The position numbers were made by a program, and so were the translations under genes. 21,206 nucleotides of DNA from an uncultured Planctomycetaceae bacterium (GTDB taxonomy: Bacteria; Planctomycetota; Planctomycetia; Planctomycetales; Planctomycetaceae): positions 1-21,206 of the forward strand of contig CALFYU010000407.1 in NCBI GenBank assembly GCA_937952455.1, given 5' to 3'. This document shows, piece by piece, positions 14,755 through 21,206 of the stretch (positions are counted from its first letter, which is position 1; each line of letters opens with the position of its first letter). Under the pieces are notes generated by a model. That model did not search any database, was not told the DNA's origin, and saw only the letters and a list, made by a program, of their open reading frames with translations.

Positions 14755-16113
14755 TTAGGCAACCGTAGCGTTTGCCGGGATCTCGACCGCCGGAGCGACG
14801 TACGCCACGGGGCGTGCCACGGTCGCCGGGAAATTCTGAGGCGCGAAGATGCGGCCGTAGACACACATCAGCGCAACGCACCAGTATCCCCATTCGGCAT
14901 CCATAAAATCTCCGAAAACGCACGAGCTCAAAAAGGCGGATAAAGAGGACAGCAGCGCGCACCCCAACAACGCCTGCGAAGTCTGGTTGCGGGCGACGCA
15001 ATCCCGCAGCGTGCGGAAGGTCAATAGAAAGCCCGTAAGAACGAACATCATCCGCAATCCGAGGCCTTGTATGCCCCACTCGCAGGCCTCGTTGATAAAT
15101 CCGTTATGAACGGAGCGTGCATTGAACTCGTCGCTGTTGACCTGTCGAATGTATTTGGGGCCGTGGACGCGCTTAAATCCAAAGCCGCCGGCCCCGAGCG
15201 GGTAATCGCTGATCATGCGGAGGCCGGCCTTCCAATAATCCAAACGCGATGACGCCGACGCATCCAGCTCTTTGGTGTCGACAAACGACGTGGCGAAGCG
15301 CTCGATGATTTGGGGATCTCCCAGCAACAACCACAAGGCAACCGCGCCTAGCGCGAGCAGCTTCAGCGCTTGGCGACGGATTTTCCCTGGAGCGAATACA
15401 AGAAATACGCCTGCGGACGCAATCGCCGACAGAAACGCACCCCGGCTGTTGCACAACAGCAACACGTTGAGAATGAACGGTGTCGCCAGAAACGTGATCA
15501 CCTTGTCCTTCCAACTCCCGGTCAGAAACAGCACGCCAGCCAGGGGCAGAATCGTGACGGCCAGCGAAGCCAATTGATTGGCATGGTCCGCTCCCGGCGC
15601 GCCGACCCCCTCTAATCGGCCTTTGACGATGTGGCCGCGGTCATTGATCGTCGCTTCCCAGCCGATGTACCCCATCCCGATGACAAACGTTAACAACACC
15701 AATCGAAAATCCCGCTCCGTCCGGATGGCCGCGACCAACAAGAAAAACAACAAGACCAGCTTGGCCAGTAGCTCATAACTCGGCAAGCTGACGGACCAAC
15801 TTCGCGACAACACAAAGTGCACCGCAGTTGCATTCAGGAGAATCAGCATCCCCAAAAAGCGCAGGCGACGCACTTTCGGTGGGTCGGCCCGCTTGCGCGA
15901 CTGGAGCGAATTCGAGATCAATACGGCGATCAACAAACCGACGCCGCCGTAGAGACTCCAGCGATATTGAGCGAGGCTGCGTCCCCACCACCAATAAGGG
16001 GGCGACGCAAAAAACGTCAACATGTAGAGACAAACGCCCCACACCGGCCGGATCAATGCCAACGCGGCGAATAAGACGAACAATGTCAGGTAAAGGACGA
16101 GTGAAATACTCAC
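14755..16113 (-). CDS. O-antigen ligase/polymerase-like membrane protein (Wzy/WaaL family)
   Basis: This 452-residue protein has around ten or more hydrophobic segments and a large extracytoplasmic loop before the last helices. Family landmarks are CNSRGAFLSA (221-230), SSRLDYWKAGLRMISDYPLGAGG (about 288-310) and SVHNGFINEACEWGIQG (334-350). The last is the HNx(n)G signature region of the Wzy_C/WaaL family. Such proteins polymerise lipid-linked repeat units or ligate glycans on the periplasmic side. Polymerase and ligase cannot be told apart from sequence alone; the flippase in the same cluster favours a Wzx/Wzy route. GTG 16113 overlaps the GT4 stop in a GTGA tetranucleotide and has GGAG 8 bases upstream, indicating translational coupling. 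Confidence 0.88.
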   Translation of the reverse strand: MSISLVLYLTLFVLFAALALIRPVWGVCLYMLTFFASPPYWWWGRSLAQYRWSLYGGVGLLIAVLISNSLQSRKRADPPKVRRLRFLGMLILLNATAVHFVLSRSWSVSLPSYELLAKLVLLFFLLVAAIRTERDFRLVLLTFVIGMGYIGWEATINDRGHIVKGRLEGVGAPGADHANQLASLAVTILPLAGVLFLTGSWKDKVITFLATPFILNVLLLCNSRGAFLSAIASAGVFLVFAPGKIRRQALKLLALGAVALWLLLGDPQIIERFATSFVDTKELDASASSRLDYWKAGLRMISDYPLGAGGFGFKRVHGPKYIRQVNSDEFNARSVHNGFINEACEWGIQGLGLRMMFVLTGFLLTFRTLRDCVARNQTSQALLGCALLSSLSAFLSSCVFGDFMDAEWGYWCVALMCVYGRIFAPQNFPATVARPVAYVAPAVEIPANATVA

Positions 16114-17339
16114 TTCACAAACTCCGTAGCCTGCGTACGGCCGTTTCGGCGAGTGTGGGCCACCGCCAATTCCTCGTACAGCGACTCATATCGCTCGACC
16201 ATGATTTCGAGACTGTACTCCTGCTGATGTCGCACGAGTGCCTGTGCGCCGAGGCGGCGACGCTGCTCATCGTCGACGATCAATTCGTCCAGGGCATCCG
16301 CCAGTGCGTCACAATCCCCGGAACGGACGACGCGGCCGATCGTCGGCGGATCGCCAAGTAATAAGGCACTGTCCCCGACGTCTGTGACCACCAGCGGCAA
16401 ACCCGCCCCCATGGCTTCCAGCACCGACTGGCTCATTCCTTCATTCAGACTGCAATTCACGTACACGTCCATCGCGGCCAGCCAGTTGCCCACATCATCA
16501 CGCTCTCCGGCAAAGTGCACTCTGTCGGCGACTCCCAGCGCATCGGCCTGGGCCGTGAGCGGCTCCAGTTCCGGGCCTTGGCCGACAAGCAACAGGTGCA
16601 CGTCCCGGCCTCGATGCCGCAAGCGGGACACGGCCGCCACGGCCAGCTGAAAATCCTTCACCGGCACCAAGCGGCCGACGCTGCCGATTATGGTCGCCGC
16701 GGGGCCGATGTGATATTGACGGCGGATATCATCGTTGGTCGGGCCGGCCGGATCGACGGCCGGGCGGGTCACGCCATTGGGGACGACCAGAACCTCTTTG
16801 GTAAGGCCGCCGCACCGCCTGAGAACTTGACCGCGCACCTCTTCGGCGACGGCCACCACGCAATCGGTTCGCTCCAGCGCCCACCGCGTCGCCCGCCCTC
16901 GCAATTTCCGTTTCCACGCGGCCGTGTGCAGGGCGTCGAGTTCCATGCCTCGCTCGGCGTGAACGTGGACCGGGGTTCCCGCGAGTTTTCTCGCCAACAA
17001 CGTCTCCACCAATGTGCCCCAATTGTGGGAATGCACGATATCAACGGACAAAGATCGGAGGGTTCTCGCCAGCCGCCGGACAACGCCAAGGTCATTACCC
17101 GGCTTTTTTTGTAACTCGATGATCGGCACGTCATCCCGGTCTATCCACCGCGCCGCTGTGCCGTTATATCCCAGAACAATGATCGAAGGCGCGAATTGCC
17201 GGCGGTCCAACTCGTTCACCAACCGCGCAACACAGCGTTCCAAACCCCCGAAATTGAACGTATGGACGACGTACGCAACCGACAACGGCGGTCCGGATCG
17301 CTCCAGTTCCTGTGAGTCTTGTTCCACGGAATCGATCAC
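16110..17339 (-). CDS. GT4-family glycosyltransferase (resembles PEP-CTERM/EpsH-locus sugar transferases)
   Basis: This 409-residue GT-B enzyme opens with SVAYVVHTFNFGGLERCVARL (about 20-40), like the sugar transferases of PEP-CTERM/EpsH1 loci. Donor-domain motifs are SVGRLVPVKDF and the E-x7-E motif in NEGMSQSVLEAMGAG, with glutamates at about 300 and 308. The start is uncertain. GTG 17339 has AAGGGA 9 bases upstream and is preferred, while TTG 17360 would nearly abut the wecB stop without a ribosome binding site. The stop overlaps the start of the polymerase/ligase-like gene by 4 bases. Likely role: cytoplasmic addition of one sugar of the repeat unit. The neighbouring WecB makes a UDP-ManNAc donor possible but not proven. 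Confidence 0.9.
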   Translation of the reverse strand: MIDSVEQDSQELERSGPPLSVAYVVHTFNFGGLERCVARLVNELDRRQFAPSIIVLGYNGTAARWIDRDDVPIIELQKKPGNDLGVVRRLARTLRSLSVDIVHSHNWGTLVETLLARKLAGTPVHVHAERGMELDALHTAAWKRKLRGRATRWALERTDCVVAVAEEVRGQVLRRCGGLTKEVLVVPNGVTRPAVDPAGPTNDDIRRQYHIGPAATIIGSVGRLVPVKDFQLAVAAVSRLRHRGRDVHLLLVGQGPELEPLTAQADALGVADRVHFAGERDDVGNWLAAMDVYVNCSLNEGMSQSVLEAMGAGLPLVVTDVGDSALLLGDPPTIGRVVRSGDCDALADALDELIVDDEQRRRLGAQALVRHQQEYSLEIMVERYESLYEELAVAHTRRNGRTQATEFVK

Positions 17340-17362
17340 CAGTCCTCTTCCCTTGGGCAAAT

Positions 17363-18478
17363 TCAGGACGCCACGTGGTCGTGCGCGGTCGCCGCCAAGT
17401 CACGATGTAAAATCGCGGCGATTCGCTCCGAAGTTTTGCCGTCCCAGTGTTCCGGTATACGCCCGGTCCGGGGTGTTGTCGACATCACCTTGCGGTAGGC
17501 CTCCAAAATGTCGGCCGTCCGCCAGCCCACCAGTTGATTGCTGCCGCAATCGATGGTGCTGGGACGCTCGGTATTCTCCCGCAAAGTCAGACAAGGAACG
17601 CCCAGCGCCGTCGTTTCTTCCTGGATGCCCCCCGAGTCAGTCAGTACGAACCGCGCTTGCTCCATCAAGCTCAACATCGGCAAATAACCCAGCGGCGGCA
17701 CTGTCTGGTAGCCGTTGAGGTCCGCCCGGTCGGTGAAGCCGAATTTTTGCAATTGCCCCTTCGTACGCGGGTGGACGGGAAACAGCACAGGCAGTTCCTG
17801 GGCCACCTCGTGTACCGCTTTAAGAATCGACTCCAACCGATCAGGATCGTCCACGTTGGACGGGCGATGCAGCGTCAGCACCACATATTTCCCATCCTCG
17901 CAGCCGAATTCCCGGCTCGCGTGCTGTGCCTGCGCGCGGGGCAAGTTGGCGCGGAGCGTATCGATCATCACGTTTCCCACGAAATGAATCCGTTCCGCGG
18001 GCACTCCTTCGCGCTCGAGATTGATTTGCGCCGACGGCTCTGAGGTGAACAGCCAGTCCGATATCGCATCGGTCATGATGCGGTTGATTTCTTCAGGCAT
18101 CGTGCGATCGAAGCTCCGCAGTCCCGCTTCGACATGGGCGACCGGAATTCCCAATTTCGTGGCGGTCAGCGCCGCAGCCAGCGTGGAATTGACGTCCCCC
18201 ACCACGACGACCGCCGCGGGACGATGCTCAGTGAACTCAGACTCCAACCGCCGCATGACTTCGGAAATCTGCCAGATGTGCGAGCCGGACCCGACGCCGA
18301 GATTGAGGTCGGGATGCGGGATGCCCAACTCATCAAAAAACGTCTGCGACATTTTCTGGTCGTAATGCTGCCCGGAATGAATAATCTTTGTCGCGAACCC
18401 GGCGTTTTGCAACGGACGGATCATCGGCGCAATCTTCATAAAATTCGGCCGGGCGCCGGCGATGATGGAGAGTTGCAT
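17363..18478 (-). CDS. wecB: UDP-N-acetylglucosamine 2-epimerase, non-hydrolysing
   Basis: This 371-residue enzyme interconverts UDP-GlcNAc and UDP-ManNAc in the cytoplasm, and its length is usual for WecB/MnaA. Conserved parts are IIAGARPNFMKIAP with Lys15, SGQHYD (35-40), VVGDVNST with Asp95, AHVEAGLRSFDRTMPEE with Glu117, LHRPSN with His204, and LTDSGGIQEE near the UDP site. These correspond to the known catalytic residues of E. coli WecB. ATG 18478 is used; a GTG directly before it (18481) is equally well placed behind AGAGGA, so the protein may be one residue longer. A WecC-type dehydrogenase that would make ManNAcA is not in the window. If present elsewhere, it would offer an acid for the amidotransferases (inference). 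Confidence 0.96.
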   Translation of the reverse strand: MQLSIIAGARPNFMKIAPMIRPLQNAGFATKIIHSGQHYDQKMSQTFFDELGIPHPDLNLGVGSGSHIWQISEVMRRLESEFTEHRPAAVVVVGDVNSTLAAALTATKLGIPVAHVEAGLRSFDRTMPEEINRIMTDAISDWLFTSEPSAQINLEREGVPAERIHFVGNVMIDTLRANLPRAQAQHASREFGCEDGKYVVLTLHRPSNVDDPDRLESILKAVHEVAQELPVLFPVHPRTKGQLQKFGFTDRADLNGYQTVPPLGYLPMLSLMEQARFVLTDSGGIQEETTALGVPCLTLRENTERPSTIDCGSNQLVGWRTADILEAYRKVMSTTPRTGRIPEHWDGKTSERIAAILHRDLAATAHDHVAS

Positions 18479-18488
18479 CACGAATCGT

Positions 18489-18494
18489 TCCTCT
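18489..18494 (-). promoter_or_regulatory. wecB: Ribosome binding site of wecB
   Basis: AGAGGA on the minus strand lies 7 bases before GTG 18481 and 10 bases before ATG 18478. It fits either start, so it does not decide between them. Confidence 0.6.
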
Positions 18495-18524
18495 TAGAAA
18501 TCGGCGGCAAGCTGCAACAACCTT

Positions 18525-19232
18525 TCACGACTTCGCCCGAGCGACAAGTACCGTATGCAACCCAAGGTTGCAGGCGGCGTTGACTTTGGACCAGAAGGGG
18601 ACCCACCGTCTGAGCGTTGCTGAATTGACTGCACGAAATAGTCCCTCTTGGCCCGCCTCACAGATCGTATAACATCGTGCAACCGTGAAATGCGGTTCCA
18701 CAATTCGCCGCAATTCACGAATGGTCAAAATATCTTCACGCGGCTGAAGCTTGCCCGCCTTGCGTGCCTTGTCGTACTCGCCGCCCCGATAGAACGTGAA
18801 TGCGTTGGGAGTTGTCAGAATCAGAAAGCCGCCGGGAGCCAATAGCTTTCGCGCGCGCGCGGGCTGATCGTGCACGTTTTCTACCACTTCCTGGGAAACA
18901 ACTATGTCGAACGCTGACTCCGGCAACGGCACCGTTAACGCATCCCCGGCGAGGAAAGTGATCCCTTCGTAATGTGCCTTCGCGGCGGCGATTGCCGCCG
19001 GACTGTAGTCGATGGCGGTCACCGTGCCTATGTGCCGCATGATCGCGGCCAACGACCCATTTCCGCAGCCAAAATCGAGGATGCGGGGGTCGCTGAGGTT
19101 GAGCCTGCTGATTTCACTCAAAATAGTGGTCGCCCGCAGTAGGCGTCTGCCGTCAAGCCGCTCGCCGGTGTGTTTCGCCCACCGTTGATCGTAAAACTCG
19201 ATTTCGTCGGCGCTGGTCATTGTGTTATTCAT
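18525..19232 (-). CDS. Class I SAM-dependent methyltransferase
   Basis: This 235-residue Rossmann-fold enzyme has motif I RILDFGCGNGSLA (50-62), an acidic residue after strand 2 in TAIDYS (72-77), GDALTVPLPESAFDIVVSQEVVENV (about 96-120) and LLAPGGFLILTTPN (130-143). It resembles the Methyltransf_11/23 proteins often found in glycan loci, including the UbiG-like fold. It may O-methylate a sugar or cap a chain end (inference); the substrate cannot be deduced. No membrane segment is visible. ATG 19232 is used; Met5 (19220) is an alternative. The gene is 46 bases upstream of wecB and 65 bases downstream of a GT4 gene. Confidence 0.9.
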   Translation of the reverse strand: MNNTMTSADEIEFYDQRWAKHTGERLDGRRLLRATTILSEISRLNLSDPRILDFGCGNGSLAAIMRHIGTVTAIDYSPAAIAAAKAHYEGITFLAGDALTVPLPESAFDIVVSQEVVENVHDQPARARKLLAPGGFLILTTPNAFTFYRGGEYDKARKAGKLQPREDILTIRELRRIVEPHFTVARCYTICEAGQEGLFRAVNSATLRRWVPFWSKVNAACNLGLHTVLVARAKS

Positions 19233-19297
19233 GTCGTGCTAAACGATCGCGTTTTTTGATTTGAGTTGGGTGCCGCCGCGGTCGCAGTGACTTAAGT

Positions 19298-20575
19298 CTA
19301 CAATCCGGCGACCGACGTCGGTTCCATCACGGGGTGAGAATTCCCTTGCTCCGACTTGTAGTGCGCGACCACGCGCTGAAACAAATTTAGGATCTCATCA
19401 ATCATGCGCCCGTACGGAAACTTCTCCACGGTTCGCTCCCGCCCGGCACGGCCCATTTGCGCCGCTTCGTGGGGGTTCTCCAGCAGGCGGCGGAGATGCC
19501 GTGCGAGTTGCTGATCATCTTGCGACTCAAATAGGAGTCCTGTGACGCCGTCTTCGATATAATCCGGAATTCCTCCGACGTTTGAACCGATCGTCGGGCA
19601 GCCGCAAGCAGCGGCTTCCAACAAGACGTTTCCCGACCCTTCGCTGAGGCTGGGAAGCACGAAGACGTCGGCGGCCCGAAAGTAATCCGGAATCAGCTCG
19701 CGGGACACGCGACCCGGCACAATCACGCGGCGCGATTCCGGAGATTCCTCCTGAAATCGCCGGACTTTTTCCAACTCGTCGCCGTCGCCGCACATCACAA
19801 GCTGCGCGCTGGGGACGTCGCCGACCAGTCGGTCAAACGCCCGCAATAACGTATCAATGCCTTTCACGGGGACAAAATTTCCCACAAACAGGACCGTCGG
19901 CACTTCATCCAGGCCAAGTTTGCGGCGGCTTTCCGAGCGGTCTCCCACAGAAAACCGATCGACGTCAACTCCCTTAAGTACCACCGAGGTGCGATCGGCG
20001 GGAACACCCAGTGCGATCGCTTCTTCGGACAAGGCGCGACTGACACCGATGACGTGGTCGGCGCGGCGGAGCGTGGTGGTGATCACATCTTCAAGTTTCG
20101 CGGATCCATAGTTAATTTCGGCAATGCCGAACACGTCGGCACCTCTGAGACTCACGACAACGGGAATTCCCACGCGATGCGCGGGTTCGATTCCCGCCGT
20201 TCCCGGGGGCCAGCCGAATGGACTATACACCAGGTCAATCGCGTGGGCGCGAATGATCGATTCGATGGCCAGGTCGTAGCGGGCGATCCTGAGTTGTTGA
20301 AAGAAGCGACTGGCAATCCCCCCGCGCTGAATCGCCCGCGAACGGATCCGGGGCAGCGATCGCAACGTATGCCACATTTCTCGAATCCGGGGAATCGGAT
20401 GCATCGTCGTTTGTTGGACGCGGGCCACAGACTTTGTATGGGGATTGACAACGTGCACTTCGACGCCGGCATTGTCGAACGCCATCAGTTCTTCCTGCAA
20501 TACGGTGTAGGCCGCATTGCGCCTCGCGTTCTTGTCAGGAGGGACAAGCGCCAATATTCGGAGTCGTTGACGCAT
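19298..20575 (-). CDS. GT4-family glycosyltransferase
   Basis: This is a GT-B enzyme of 425 residues from ATG 20575. The N-terminal domain starts RLRILALVPPDKNARRNAA. VSLRGADVFG and DHVIGVSRALSE mark the middle of the fold. FVGNFVPVKGIDTLL (about 230-244) and the E-x7-E motif in SLSEGSGNVLLEAAACGCP, with glutamates at about 312 and 320, form the donor site. The frame is open to a TTG at 20641, but the extra 22 residues are basic and unlike the family. ATG 20575 has a weak AAGG about 11 bases upstream. It follows the flippase gene after 132 bases, a gap in which I see only a short CTCAT/ATGAG hairpin. Donor and acceptor are unknown. Confidence 0.91.
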   Translation of the reverse strand: MRQRLRILALVPPDKNARRNAAYTVLQEELMAFDNAGVEVHVVNPHTKSVARVQQTTMHPIPRIREMWHTLRSLPRIRSRAIQRGGIASRFFQQLRIARYDLAIESIIRAHAIDLVYSPFGWPPGTAGIEPAHRVGIPVVVSLRGADVFGIAEINYGSAKLEDVITTTLRRADHVIGVSRALSEEAIALGVPADRTSVVLKGVDVDRFSVGDRSESRRKLGLDEVPTVLFVGNFVPVKGIDTLLRAFDRLVGDVPSAQLVMCGDGDELEKVRRFQEESPESRRVIVPGRVSRELIPDYFRAADVFVLPSLSEGSGNVLLEAAACGCPTIGSNVGGIPDYIEDGVTGLLFESQDDQQLARHLRRLLENPHEAAQMGRAGRERTVEKFPYGRMIDEILNLFQRVVAHYKSEQGNSHPVMEPTSVAGL

Positions 20576-20707
20576 GGGTTTCAGCCTTGAGAATTTTTTC
20601 GTCAACAGCCGGCTTGTTTTCGAGCATCCGGACAGTTGCAAGACGCGAACTCATCGAATGAGCCCGGCGTTCAATGTCATATCGATAACGCGCACGTCAC
20701 CTGCAAA

Positions 20708-21206
20708 TCACGCGGACTTCACCCTCCGCCAGACCAACAGGGACGTCACGATATCCGCGCGGCGATGCGACGGCAAACAGATGAAAAATGCGCTGATCCC
20801 GGCGGTAATGAGCATTAGCCCGCAGATCGCTACCAGTTCCAACATGCGTCCGGGCACCCAAATACGGTCGATGATCAACCCGACCGCCAAGGGAGGAAGC
20901 AGCGCGACGAGACTGGCCGGCCAGATGTTTAAGTAATACTGCGACTTGGGCATCTCCAGCGCCATACAGGTCCAATTTGGCAGCAGAATCACACCGACAA
21001 GCACCTGCGCAGCCAACACGGCGTAGGCCATCCCAATCGGTCCATACATCCAAACGCCGATCAAACCGATCGTCATGGTCACGGCGACCTCGACTCCCGC
21101 GGCGATGGCAATCACCCGCAGGTTGGCCGTGCTCCGCAGAACGGCACGGATTCCGCCGGATGACATTTTCATCGCGTAGGCAATCATCAGCACGCACAGG
21201 ACGGGA
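20708..21206 (-). CDS. Polysaccharide flippase (Wzx/MATE-like), C-terminal part
   Basis: The frame is open to the right window edge, so only the last 166 codons are present. The visible part has four to five hydrophobic helices: VIAIAAGVEVAVTMTIGLIGV, GMAYAVLAAQVLVGVILLP, PASLVALLPPLAVGLIIDRI and LELVAICGLMLITAGISAFF. It ends in a short basic tail, WRRVKSA. YGPIGMAYAVLAAQVL is typical of the second half of Wzx-type O-antigen and exopolysaccharide flippases, which move lipid-linked repeat units across the inner membrane. The GTG at 21193 is internal to the gene and is not its start. The neighbouring GT4 and Wzy/WaaL-like genes support the flippase assignment; another MOP-family exporter is the alternative. 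Confidence 0.82.
   Translation of the reverse strand, partial: PVLCVLMIAYAMKMSSGGIRAVLRSTANLRVIAIAAGVEVAVTMTIGLIGVWMYGPIGMAYAVLAAQVLVGVILLPNWTCMALEMPKSQYYLNIWPASLVALLPPLAVGLIIDRIWVPGRMLELVAICGLMLITAGISAFFICLPSHRRADIVTSLLVWRRVKSA

Noticed and set aside
20697..21197. Minus-strand frame of 166 codons overlapping the flippase
   Set aside because: It is a different minus-strand frame of the same DNA with a charged, low-complexity translation; the flippase frame has clear membrane helices.

Overview
The window is one end of a bacterial surface or extracellular polysaccharide gene cluster. Every gene I can support lies on the minus strand, so transcription runs from the right edge to the left edge. 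There are 15 complete genes and two partial ones, closely spaced (largest gap about 170 bases, several gaps under 60, one 4-base overlap). I see no rRNA, tRNA, CRISPR array, insertion sequence or integrase. The gene set (FemAB-like GNAT protein, WalW-like polysaccharide deacetylase, two asparagine-synthase-type amidotransferases, GT4 enzymes, heparinase-II/III-like lyase, O-antigen ligase-like polymerase) resembles the exosortase/PEP-CTERM-associated exopolysaccharide loci of Gram-negative bacteria. With the sulfotransferase and the frequent GTG starts it would fit a planctomycete or a related environmental lineage, but that assignment is a weak inference.

Layout in transcription order (right to left): C-terminal part of a Wzx-type flippase (20708 to the edge); GT4 glycosyltransferase (19298-20575); SAM methyltransferase (18525-19232); wecB, UDP-GlcNAc 2-epimerase (17363-18478); GT4 (16110-17339) overlapping by 4 bases an O-antigen polymerase/ligase-like membrane protein (14755-16113); PAPS-type sulfotransferase (13720-14700); amidotransferase 2 (11712-13589); heparinase II/III-like protein (9500-11686); GT4 (8185-9465); amidotransferase 1 (6237-8129); two tandem membrane GT2 enzymes (5055-6230 and 3819-5006); FemAB-like protein (2591-3646); polysaccharide deacetylase (1544-2545); polyprenyl-phosphate GT2 (453-1490); and a truncated ChbG/HpnK/NaxD-like deacetylase (44-412).

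How the genes may work together (inference): WecB supplies UDP-ManNAc; the glycosyltransferases build a lipid-linked repeat unit; the flippase and the Wzy/WaaL-like protein export and polymerise or ligate it; methyl, sulfate, amide and deacetylation changes decorate it; the lyase-like protein may trim it. The last two genes look like a separate module that makes a deacetylated amino sugar on a polyprenyl phosphate, as FlmF2 and NaxD do in Francisella.

The left edge is not natural sequence. Bases 1-28 match the Illumina TruSeq read-2 adapter. Bases 29-43 are an exact inverted copy of bases 84-98, best explained as a fold-back library artefact. Trustworthy genomic sequence therefore starts at about base 44, in the middle of the deacetylase gene. 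The right part of the cluster (rest of the flippase, and any initiating transferase, export or exosortase genes) is outside the window.
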